From Candidatus Heimdallarchaeota archaeon (GTDB lineage Archaea > Asgardarchaeota > Heimdallarchaeia > Heimdallarchaeales > Kariarchaeaceae), in NCBI GenBank assembly GCA_029882335.1, contig JAOUKW010000089.1:1-11942 (forward strand): a DNA stretch of 11,942 bases, written 5' to 3'. The translations under genes were made by a program, and so were the position numbers. Each line of letters begins with the position of its first letter. The first letter of the stretch is position 1. The notes under the pieces were generated by a model. The model was not told the origin of the DNA, did not search any database, and saw nothing but the letters and a program-made list of their open reading frames with translations. This document shows, one piece after another, positions 1 through 6,640 of this stretch.

Positions 1-466
1 CAGATTTATCTTTTGGATCAATGATCCAAACCTCTAGGACACCAAATTCAAGATATTTTGGTAATTTTTCATTAATATCAGTTTATCGATTAGAGGGCGA
101 TAGAATTTCTACAACTAAATCAGGACCTCCTTCAAAATAAGTAGGTTTTATGCGTTGTTTATTTTTATTGGAATAGAAAATCACATCAAGTTCAGGTGCC
201 CACTCATCATTTAATTTAACCATAAATCTGGATCCTATTGCTCCACCAATTGATTTTGATTTACCAATCGAATCTAGGATAACTAAAACTATTTTAAAAA
301 TTGTCTCATGCTCAAAATTTGCAGGCGGAGTAATAATTACTTTACCACCTCTTAATTCACAAGATATATCTTCCTCGTTAAAAGATAGGTAATCTTTAAA
401 GGATACATTATCAATTTCTATACAATAATTTCCTAATATTGGCTTATCTCCAACGAGAATGGACAT
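1..466 (-). pseudogene. Uma2-family PD-(D/E)xK nuclease, interrupted by in-frame TAA
   Basis: The 127 codons from ATG (464-466) to TAA (83-85) match the N-terminal two thirds of a Uma2 (DUF820) protein. There is an early GGKVIITPP strand, PELDVIFY with the likely metal-binding Asp94, and VVEILSPSNR with Glu120. After the TAA the same frame stays open to the window edge and reads TDINEKLPKYLEFG, then VLEVWIIDP, which is the normal Uma2 C-terminal core. It supplies the expected catalytic Lys (codon 134) and the conserved Tyr. Without readthrough the product would lack this Lys and the final strand-helix. Other genes here end in TAA, TAG and TGA, so recoding is unlikely. A point mutation (for example AAA or CAA to TAA) or an assembly error is more likely. 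Uma2 proteins are restriction-endonuclease-fold proteins of poorly known role. The extreme C-terminus lies outside the window. Confidence 0.85.
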
Positions 467-492
467 GTTCTAATTTCCATATGATTGATTTA

Positions 493-500
493 AGTATAAA
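493..500 (-). promoter_or_regulatory. Candidate archaeal TATA box for the Uma2 gene
   Basis: The minus strand reads TTTATACT here, centred about 30 bases before the ATG at 466. This would place transcription start a few bases before the start codon, giving an almost leaderless message. No Shine-Dalgarno sequence lies between the box and the ATG. Confidence 0.4.
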
Positions 501-546
501 TGCTAATGTAACATTATGTAAAATAGTTCTAATTGCTAATTATTTC

Positions 547-567
547 AATGATGAATGCATTATCATT
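547..567. repeat. Near-perfect palindrome with one bulged base
   Basis: The arms AATGAT and ATCATT flank the self-complementary core AATGCATT. The symmetry is broken only by a single extra G at 553. The total is 10 paired positions around the TGCA centre. It lies 81-101 bases upstream of the Uma2 start. It may be a regulator site or a remnant, and I cannot tell which. Confidence 0.6.
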
Positions 568-647
568 TATAAATCCCTCAATATTTCAAGTGTAAAAATT
601 GATTAGAGTTGATCTATAAAATCATAAATCTAGATTCATTACCAAAT

Positions 648-690
648 ATTAGATATTATTTAATTATTAAGTTGATAAATAATATCTAAT
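648..690. repeat. Perfect 15-bp inverted repeat with 13-base loop
   Basis: ATTAGATATTATTTA at 648-662 is the exact reverse complement of TAAATAATATCTAAT at 676-690, separated by 13 bases. The stem is almost all A-T, with one G-C pair in each arm-to-arm match (two G/C letters on the palindrome). It sits 137 bases downstream of the oxidoreductase stop and 182 bases upstream of Uma2. Possible roles are a 3' hairpin of the oxidoreductase message, a protein-binding dyad, or a remnant of a small mobile palindrome. Confidence 0.75.
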
Positions 691-826
691 TCTACTTTCT
701 TAAATTTATCTTATTTACCTCTAAAATACATTGCAGAAATATATATTGGATATTTTGGATAAACTTTAAACCTATTATAAACTCATTGATTGGATTTAGT
801 TTCTTACTTATTCTCAAATGAAAATT

Positions 827-1786
827 CTATTTGAAATATTTGTCTTTAACAAGATTGGAGAAACTGTCTATAAGTGTAATATCCAAATTAAAATACTGCT
901 GTAAGAAATAATAATCAAACCCAAGGCCATTCATATGCTCAATGCGATCCCTAAGTTGCTCAGGTGTGCCGACCCAACTTCCAGGATAGTGAGGATCATA
1001 AATACGAGTACGCATTTCATCTGTTGTAATTTTATATAACTTAGCACGTTCTTCAATAAATTTATCTATTTCTTCTTGTGATTCACTTACAAAAGCTCCG
1101 AAAATAAATAGTGACTTTCCAACAGATTCATAATCTCTTCCAATTGTATTACAATGATTTTTCAGAGCTGCTAATTTTTTATCTATTTCCTTGGGGGCTA
1201 TACTGAATAAATTACAATAATCTGCATATTTGGCTACAAGTTTTAATGTTCTTTTTTCTCCACCTCCACCTATCATAAATAATGGGTTATCTGGTTTGGG
1301 TGATAAAACAGCATCTTTTATTCTGTAATGTTTGCCTTCAAATGTAGCTCTTGGTTTAGACCACATCTCCTTTATTATTAAAATAGATTCCTCGAGCATG
1401 TCCATTCTATCCTTAACTGCTGGAAAATCATAACCATAGGCTTCATACTCAATTTCTTTCCATCCAGCTCCAATACCAAATTCCATCCTACCGTTAGATA
1501 TCATATCTAGTGTAGATGCAATCTTTGCCAATAAAGCTGGATTTCTATAATTATTTCCTGTTACTAAAGTTCCCAGTTTTATTTTATTCGTAAGTGTTGC
1601 TGCAGCACTTAATACACTCCAGGCTTCCAAAGCATGTCTATTTTCTGATTGATTGTCTAAAAAAAAGTGATCACAAATGTAGAAAGAATGGTATCCTAAT
1701 TCCTCTGTTTTATGAATGACTTTTTTTGTCAATTCCCAATCATATCCAGCCTGATTTTCAATTTGAATAGAAAACTTGGTGGTCAT
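827..1786 (-). CDS. Luciferase-like (LLM family) F420/flavin-dependent oxidoreductase
   Basis: This 319-residue TIM-barrel oxidoreductase is of the bacterial luciferase-like family, close in pattern to the TIGR03560-type F420-dependent enzymes. Visible landmarks are the first beta strand and helix (FSIQIE, then TEELGYHSFYICDHFF, residues 5-42), the LGTLVTGNNYRNPALLAK segment (71-88), which typically lines the cofactor site, the highly conserved GRMEFGIGAGWKEIEYEAYG (99-118), and the MIGGGGEKRTLKLVAKYAD phosphate-binding region (171-189). Length and domain order are normal for the family. Such enzymes transfer hydride to or from F420 (or use FMN) on unknown small substrates in the cytoplasm. 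The sequence alone does not separate F420 from FMN use. The ATG start at 1784-1786 agrees with a TATA-like element 26-27 bases upstream. The gene stands alone and ends in TAG. Confidence 0.93.
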   Translation of the reverse strand: MTTKFSIQIENQAGYDWELTKKVIHKTEELGYHSFYICDHFFLDNQSENRHALEAWSVLSAAATLTNKIKLGTLVTGNNYRNPALLAKIASTLDMISNGRMEFGIGAGWKEIEYEAYGYDFPAVKDRMDMLEESILIIKEMWSKPRATFEGKHYRIKDAVLSPKPDNPLFMIGGGGEKRTLKLVAKYADYCNLFSIAPKEIDKKLAALKNHCNTIGRDYESVGKSLFIFGAFVSESQEEIDKFIEERAKLYKITTDEMRTRIYDPHYPGSWVGTPEQLRDRIEHMNGLGFDYYFLQQYFNLDITLIDSFSNLVKDKYFK

Positions 1787-1808
1787 AATTTCAATTTAAT
1801 TATCATCA

Positions 1809-1816
1809 TTATAAAA
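1809..1816 (-). promoter_or_regulatory. Candidate TATA box for the LLM oxidoreductase
   Basis: The minus strand reads TTTTATAA, centred 26-27 bases before the ATG at 1786. The predicted transcription start therefore falls on the start codon (leaderless). A second match, TTTATAT at 1821-1827, would give a leader of about 11 bases. No Shine-Dalgarno sequence is present. Confidence 0.4.
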
Positions 1817-2052
1817 CTTGATATAAATGTAGAATGATTCTATAAAGTTTTACATTTATTAATCAGACTAAAAATATGAATTAATCAAAAAACAATAATT
1901 TGACTTTCTTAACATTATTTTTTTATTTTGATCAATTAGAATAAAATTCTTAATAATTTTAGTTCATTGAATTGTGATTCCATAAACTTTGGTGGAATAT
2001 CATTCCTATATCCATTTTACGTGATGATTTGATTATTACTTCATTCTGATCA

Positions 2053-2069
2053 ATGACTATGGTCATAGT
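2053..2069. promoter_or_regulatory. Overlapping short dyads upstream of the methylase gene
   Basis: ACTATG-gt-CATAGT (2056-2069) overlaps ATGAC-tatg-GTCAT (2053-2066). Two mutually exclusive symmetric sites thus share the same bases, about 55 bases upstream of the methylase TATA box. This could be an operator, since restriction-modification genes are often tightly controlled. No controller-protein gene is visible in the window, so the role is speculative. Confidence 0.3.
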
Positions 2070-2121
2070 ATCAACAGATATGATTTCTTTAATAAATATA
2101 ATTAAATAAGAATTAAATCTA

Positions 2122-2129
2122 TTATATAT
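2122..2129 (+). promoter_or_regulatory. Candidate TATA box for the methylase gene
   Basis: TTATATAT is centred about 30 bases before the ATG at 2156, within an A-rich flank. The expected start of transcription is within a few bases of the ATG. The intervening pyrimidine-rich sequence has no ribosome binding site, consistent with leaderless translation. Confidence 0.5.
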
Positions 2130-2155
2130 TCGCGAAATATTTATTTGTCTCTCTT

Positions 2156-5100
2156 ATGTTGAAAATTATGAAAGACTCATCATCAACCTCGAGTGAGATG
2201 GGTTTTAATAAATATCTTCATTCAAGTTCTAAAAAAGAAGAAATAATTAAATTATTCACAATTCTTGGCTATGACATAAATAACAAAGAATTATCAATTG
2301 ATAGTTTTGAAATACCCGTATCTAAATTTAACTTTATTATTGAATTTTCATTATTATGTGAATTTGATCTGATTAGGATACTGTATTTGAAATTAGATAA
2401 ACCTGCAAATGAATTCGAAACAAACATAATTCAGCAAATTAGTAAATTCTATCCTTACACTATTATCTTTCTCACATATTTCGATGTAAATACTGTTAGT
2501 TATCTAATTCACCCTGTACAAATTCAAAAAGCAATACAATTGCAACGTTATATAATTGATACTATACCACATGCACGAAATCGAATTGAACAACTCTGTT
2601 TACTTGAGATTTATCATGATGACAATTTCAATTCTGTATTAATGCGAATCCAGTCTGCATTTAGTGTGGATGAGCTCACTACTAAATTTTTTAAAGATTT
2701 TAAACAAACTTATAAATTAATTCAATCCGATCTCGCAACAGATCTCTCTTTAAAGGAACAGCCTGGTTCAATTCTGTCAAGTATCTCTCTACAAATACTG
2801 AATCGATTGATATTTTTATACTTTATTCAAAAGAGAGATTGGTTTGATAATAATGGAAACTATTTGCAAGTCTTATTTGCAAAACACAAAGCAAATGGCA
2901 CTAAAAATTCAAACTTTTACCAAGATTATCTTTTACCAATATTTTTTCTTGGCTTGGGTGGATTAATTAAACAAAAAAATAACGAACTTAAACATGTAAA
3001 TTCGAAATTTAACTCCTACATCAGTTCCATTCTAAATCGATTAACTCCAGATATATCAAAAGTGATTCAATTATTTCCTAAAGTAGGTGGTAATTTATTT
3101 GAGGTAAATGACCTAGATCTACACAATTACATTTTATCAGATAATATAGTTGAAATTGTTATAGATAATTTATTTGAAAAATATGACTTTATTATGAAAG
3201 GAGATGATATCTACGATATTTGCATTGGAGTAAATCTTGATATGCTCGGTGATATCTATGAATCACTCATTTCTGAGGATGAAAGAGGTCAAGCAGGTAT
3301 ATTCTATACTCCTCGAGTAAAAGTCTTATTCATCAATCAATTGGCTGTGTATCAGAACCTAAAAGAACAAACATCTATACCATTATCCTTACTTCAAGTA
3401 CTGATTTTTGATCCAGCTAGAATTTCAACACTTCAAATTAAAAATAATGATAGACTCACTTTAATTGATACCATTGAAAACTTACGAATTATCGATCCTG
3501 CTTGTGGAAGTGGAGCTTTTCTAGTATCTATGGCTCAATTGCTTGTGAATATCCTAACATTACTTGATCCAATAAGACCACGAATTCAATTAAAATATCT
3601 AATCCTTCAGAATATTCTATTTGGTGTAGATGTTAAGCAATGGGCTTTGCAAATGACTCAATTGCGTTTGTGGTTGTGGTTTCTATCTGACTACACAAAT
3701 GGTGATAATAAAGATATGCAATTGGATTATTTTGATTTAAGTAGGCATGAAAGTGATATACAACCTGTACTTCCCTTATTAAATCTCAATTTACAAGTTG
3801 GAGACGTATTATTATCAGAAGTTATCGAAAAACAACAGATGTTAAACATTACTTCTCCAACTCAATTTAACTGGCGTAATAAGTTTGTAGATGTATTTCG
3901 GTTAAAAGGTGGATTCGATATAGTTGTAGGTAATCCTCCTTATATTCGATCTGAAGAGATATATCCACCTTATCTAGATATTAATCAATTAACTTACATA
4001 CAAAAAAGGAAATTAAATAGTTTATATAAAGAGCAGTTGAAACAACAAATGCAACGTATACATTCAGAGTACTCACACAATGAAAAACAAGATTATATGG
4101 TTTATTTTATTTATCTAGGTATTTATCTTTTAAATCAATCTGGTGTACTTTCATTTATAATCTCTGATTCATGGATGAATATGAGTAATGGTTTTGAACT
4201 TCAGAAATTTTTAACTAAGAACACTAAAATCATAAATTTCATCACAAATATTTCTCAGCGTACTTTTGATGCACAGGTGAATACTTGTATCATGACTCTT
4301 GTTCATTCAACAAAAGATAATGATAGAAATCTAACAAAATTTATAAGCTTCAAGGGATCTAATATTGATTCAGAATATGACCCCAAATTATACATTAAAT
4401 TACTGAATCTTAATCAAGATTATTCAACAGATACTTATAGTGTAAGAATTCGTACCCAAGCAGAAATTCATAATAGTTATGGATTTGAGCTATTGGAAAA
4501 AACAAATGAAATTCAATTTAAGAAGTTCAATGGTAATAAGTGGGGTAATCTCTTGTTTCGTACTCCTGATTATTTTATTAATTTAAGACAAACTTTGCTA
4601 GATCGATGTTCAGACCAAATTATAGAAATGAAAATGATCCCCGGATTAGAAATAATTTATGGGAATAAAACTGGTTTTACTAATTTTTTTTTCCCCACAC
4701 AAGATTTAATTAAACAGTTTAGATTACCTTCAAATTATCTACAACCATGTATCAAATCACCAAAAGGATTTCATTTTTTATCAACATCAAAATTAAATAA
4801 ACTTGCTAATGGAAATCAAATTTTGGTTATACCTCAGACTTCGAATCTACCCGTAGAGTTACATCAATACATCAAAATGGCAGAAACAAATCGAAAATTC
4901 AATAACAATAACCCACCACAATTTCGACCTTCATTGAATTGGGGTTTGAATATTCCATGGTATTGTATTCCACTGAAAAATAATCCACCTCGAATGATGG
5001 TTGGTCGATTTACATACGATATGTACCGTGGTTATTACAATGATGATTTTACACTTGCTTCAGATGCTTTTTACTTACTCGATATTCCTGACAAAACCAC

Positions 5101-5467
5101 AATAGAGATCAAGGCTGTCTGTGCTATTCTTAATTCTTATTTTGTTGGAATCAATTCTGAGTTATTGGGGAGAATTGAAGGTGGTGGTGTATTACAGGTA
5201 CTTAAATGGGAACTTGAACGATTTTACATTTACAATATCAATAGTTTCAATGATTATCAAATTCAAGTATTGGCAAATTTATTTGATAAACTTAATACTG
5301 TATCTGTAATCAATGAGTTTTCAAAATATAAAACTATCAAACAAGACATTGACGACACCATTTTGAAGTTTTTAGGTTATTCCGATCATAGCTTAATCGC
5401 GTCTCAATTAAAAGAATTCTACGAAATACTGGTAAATTATCGAATTGTGAGTGGTCGAGGTAGTTGA
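2156..5467 (+). CDS. Eco57I/type IIG-like DNA adenine methyltransferase with specificity domain
   Basis: This 1103-residue protein is built like a single-chain type IIG or orphan N6-adenine methylase. The N-terminal 200 residues resemble the non-methylase leader of this family. A helical connector follows, then LGDIYESLISEDERGQAGIFYTPR in two parts ending at Tyr384-Arg387. Next comes SAM motif I, DPACGSGAF (447-455), a GVDVKQWAL acidic-loop motif (Asp492), and the catalytic NPPY (593-596). A TaqI-C-like target-recognition region starts near 830 (GLEIIYGNKTGFTNF). It modifies adenine in host DNA and may cut unmodified DNA. However, I see no convincing PD-(D/E)xK motif: where one might lie, FDLIRILYLKLDK (70-82), the acidic position before x-Lys is Tyr77. 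No separate nuclease, specificity subunit or helicase gene is next to it. Start: ATG at 2156; Met5 (2168) is an alternative. It ends in TGA. Confidence 0.9.
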   Translation: MLKIMKDSSSTSSEMGFNKYLHSSSKKEEIIKLFTILGYDINNKELSIDSFEIPVSKFNFIIEFSLLCEFDLIRILYLKLDKPANEFETNIIQQISKFYPYTIIFLTYFDVNTVSYLIHPVQIQKAIQLQRYIIDTIPHARNRIEQLCLLEIYHDDNFNSVLMRIQSAFSVDELTTKFFKDFKQTYKLIQSDLATDLSLKEQPGSILSSISLQILNRLIFLYFIQKRDWFDNNGNYLQVLFAKHKANGTKNSNFYQDYLLPIFFLGLGGLIKQKNNELKHVNSKFNSYISSILNRLTPDISKVIQLFPKVGGNLFEVNDLDLHNYILSDNIVEIVIDNLFEKYDFIMKGDDIYDICIGVNLDMLGDIYESLISEDERGQAGIFYTPRVKVLFINQLAVYQNLKEQTSIPLSLLQVLIFDPARISTLQIKNNDRLTLIDTIENLRIIDPACGSGAFLVSMAQLLVNILTLLDPIRPRIQLKYLILQNILFGVDVKQWALQMTQLRLWLWFLSDYTNGDNKDMQLDYFDLSRHESDIQPVLPLLNLNLQVGDVLLSEVIEKQQMLNITSPTQFNWRNKFVDVFRLKGGFDIVVGNPPYIRSEEIYPPYLDINQLTYIQKRKLNSLYKEQLKQQMQRIHSEYSHNEKQDYMVYFIYLGIYLLNQSGVLSFIISDSWMNMSNGFELQKFLTKNTKIINFITNISQRTFDAQVNTCIMTLVHSTKDNDRNLTKFISFKGSNIDSEYDPKLYIKLLNLNQDYSTDTYSVRIRTQAEIHNSYGFELLEKTNEIQFKKFNGNKWGNLLFRTPDYFINLRQTLLDRCSDQIIEMKMIPGLEIIYGNKTGFTNFFFPTQDLIKQFRLPSNYLQPCIKSPKGFHFLSTSKLNKLANGNQILVIPQTSNLPVELHQYIKMAETNRKFNNNNPPQFRPSLNWGLNIPWYCIPLKNNPPRMMVGRFTYDMYRGYYNDDFTLASDAFYLLDIPDKTTIEIKAVCAILNSYFVGINSELLGRIEGGGVLQVLKWELERFYIYNINSFNDYQIQVLANLFDKLNTVSVINEFSKYKTIKQDIDDTILKFLGYSDHSLIASQLKEFYEILVNYRIVSGRGS

Positions 5468-5516
5468 TTATTGTAATTGATAAATTGTATCATAAATCAT
5501 CTTAGAGCTGGTTTTG

Positions 5517-5545
5517 AATGTTTTTATAAATAAAATTATTTTTCA
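5517..5545 (+). terminator. Candidate oligo-T terminator after the methylase
   Basis: Two T5 runs (5521-5525 and 5539-5543) lie 50-80 bases after the methylase stop in the short gap to the convergent gene. Archaeal polymerases commonly stop at such T-rich stretches without a hairpin. Assignment is by pattern only. Confidence 0.35.
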
Positions 5546-5547
5546 TT

Positions 5548-6399
5548 TTACTTCTTAAATTGTTTTATTATTAAGATAATCATTATAACAAAAGGGATTA
5601 CCATCCATTTAATATAATGTGAAATAAGTAATATTCCATCTAGACGCAATTTTACTATATTATTTGAAGGATTATAAATAATTAGATTTATTTTATCCCT
5701 TGGTACTTTATAATCTCCCTTGATTTGTTGTAATCCAGTTACATCAATTTTTGTAGCATTAAATGAATAAATGACATCAGCAGACAGATTAACGGACATG
5801 GAGTTATATAATACGAAATAATAATCTGATGATCTATTTGTCATGAGGTGATAGGTAAAATCCATACTATTAATACGATAATCTGCAGATTCAGTATTTG
5901 CACCTTTGCTATCTTCCCATTTATCATAATTAGTTGTAGAGTGAAAAACTAAAAAGGTGACTGAGGTGTCTTGAGATACAAATGAAAAGGTTATATTGGA
6001 ATTCGGATTAAAATATCGATAAAATCTATGAAAGCCATTATTACTTATATCTACTGTTTTGTAGGTGGTGTTATGATATCCATCAATGTAGTTAAATGAT
6101 TGGTCTTCTGAAACAAAAAATTTAATTTCTTCATGATCAAAATTGTACTGGATATTTGGTGTATCAAGAGTAGTAACGACAGTGGTTTCTGGTGTTATAT
6201 ACATCGAAATATCTACGGTAGTACTATACATAAAAAAAAAGAGCTGAATCATAAAAAAAATTAATATGTACAATATTATATTATCTGATTTGGAATTAGA
6301 TGATGATTTGTTTCTACTTTTATTCGAATTATAATCTCCATCATCTCCAAAACTATCAAAACTACTACTAAAGTCAAAAGAACCACCACCGTCCATCAT
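5548..6399 (-). CDS. Unrecognised membrane protein, two TM segments and sequon-rich exterior domain
   Basis: I do not recognise the family. From the ATG at 6397-6399 the product is 283 residues. (A TTG at 6412-6414 would add five.) The positions below count from the TTG. Residues 7-43 are Gly, Ser, Asp and Asn rich with aromatic spacers (GGGSFDFSSSFDSFGDD). A hydrophobic helix spans 46-63, about 200 residues of beta-strand-like sequence follow, and a second hydrophobic helix at 266-283 ends in KQFKK. The middle region has five N-glycosylation sequons (Asn115, 140, 193, 209, 219), which favours an exterior location with both tails inside. The paired strands around FSFVSQDTSVTFLVFHS and YYFVLYNSMSVNLSADVIY suggest a beta sandwich. 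The ATG is preferred because a TATA-like element lies 26-27 bases upstream. A role in adhesion, envelope structure or sensing is possible but unproven. Confidence 0.75.
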   Translation of the reverse strand: MMDGGGSFDFSSSFDSFGDDGDYNSNKSRNKSSSNSKSDNIILYILIFFMIQLFFFMYSTTVDISMYITPETTVVTTLDTPNIQYNFDHEEIKFFVSEDQSFNYIDGYHNTTYKTVDISNNGFHRFYRYFNPNSNITFSFVSQDTSVTFLVFHSTTNYDKWEDSKGANTESADYRINSMDFTYHLMTNRSSDYYFVLYNSMSVNLSADVIYSFNATKIDVTGLQQIKGDYKVPRDKINLIIYNPSNNIVKLRLDGILLISHYIKWMVIPFVIMIILIIKQFKK

Positions 6400-6421
6400 T
6401 AATTGGAGAATCAAAAATTCA

Positions 6422-6429
6422 TAATTAAA
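6422..6429 (-). promoter_or_regulatory. Candidate TATA box for the two-TM membrane protein
   Basis: The minus strand reads TTTAATTA, centred 26-27 bases before the ATG at 6399. This spacing supports that ATG (or the adjacent ATG at 6396) as a leaderless start. The upstream TTG at 6414 would lie too close to the box. Confidence 0.4.
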
Positions 6430-6433
6430 TTTT

Positions 6434-6446
6434 ATTAGAATCTAAT
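6434..6446. promoter_or_regulatory. Perfect dyad abutting the membrane-protein TATA box
   Basis: ATTAGA-a-TCTAAT is a perfect 6+6 dyad around one base. It begins four bases upstream of the TATA-like element of the minus-strand gene, where the TFB recognition element would be. Binding there could block initiation, so it is a reasonable operator candidate. Confidence 0.4.
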
Positions 6447-6460
6447 GTACAATTGCACAT
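6445..6460. promoter_or_regulatory. 16-bp near-palindrome in the divergent promoter region
   Basis: ATGTACAATTGCACAT is symmetric at seven of eight paired positions; the A/C pair at 6449/6456 is the exception. It overlaps the end of the adjacent dyad by two bases. The size and symmetry resemble binding sites of dimeric helix-turn-helix regulators. It could serve the minus-strand gene, the plus-strand protease gene, or both. Confidence 0.4.
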
Positions 6461-6602
6461 AATAGACCTGTATAATCGCATAATGTGGAGATAATAAAAA
6501 CATAAAATGTTAATAAACTAAAACTCATTAATTTGATAAATATTCAAAGAATAAACTAAATTAAATAACTTTATCCCCAAAAATTCTCTTTAGTTAAGTT
6601 AG

Positions 6603-6610
6603 TTTAATAA
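6603..6610 (+). promoter_or_regulatory. Candidate TATA box for the CPBP protease
   Basis: TTTAATAA lies about 34 bases before the ATG at 6641 and about 25 before the in-frame TTG at 6632. It therefore implies either a short leader to the ATG or a leaderless TTG start. The surrounding sequence is so A/T-rich that other matches exist. Confidence 0.3.
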
Positions 6611-6640
6611 AATAAAAATAGTAATTTAGAATTGAATTTT

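Larger units (their letters stand above)
467..826. other. Non-coding region between Uma2 and the oxidoreductase, with two palindromes
   Basis: I find no plausible reading frame in these 360 bases. The stretch holds the Uma2 TATA-like element, a bulged palindrome at 547-567 and a perfect 15-bp inverted repeat at 648-690. The sequence just after the oxidoreductase stop, read on the minus strand, has no long T tract, so the inverted repeat is the only obvious candidate for a 3' structure of that gene. Confidence 0.6.
1787..2155. other. Divergent intergenic region, oxidoreductase versus methylase
   Basis: These 369 bases have no credible reading frame. They carry candidate promoters facing outward at each end and a short dyad at 2053-2069. 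Nothing resembling a tRNA, other structured RNA or mobile-element end was recognised. Confidence 0.6.

Noticed and set aside
11..30. Palindrome TGGATC-aat-GATCCA near the left edge
   Set aside because: It falls in the Uma2 coding frame at the conserved WIIDP segment, so codon choice explains the symmetry.
5121..5309. 62-codon plus-strand reading frame inside the methylase gene
   Set aside because: It lies wholly inside the strongly supported methylase in another frame. Its translation is a low-complexity Leu/Ile-rich string with no recognisable features.
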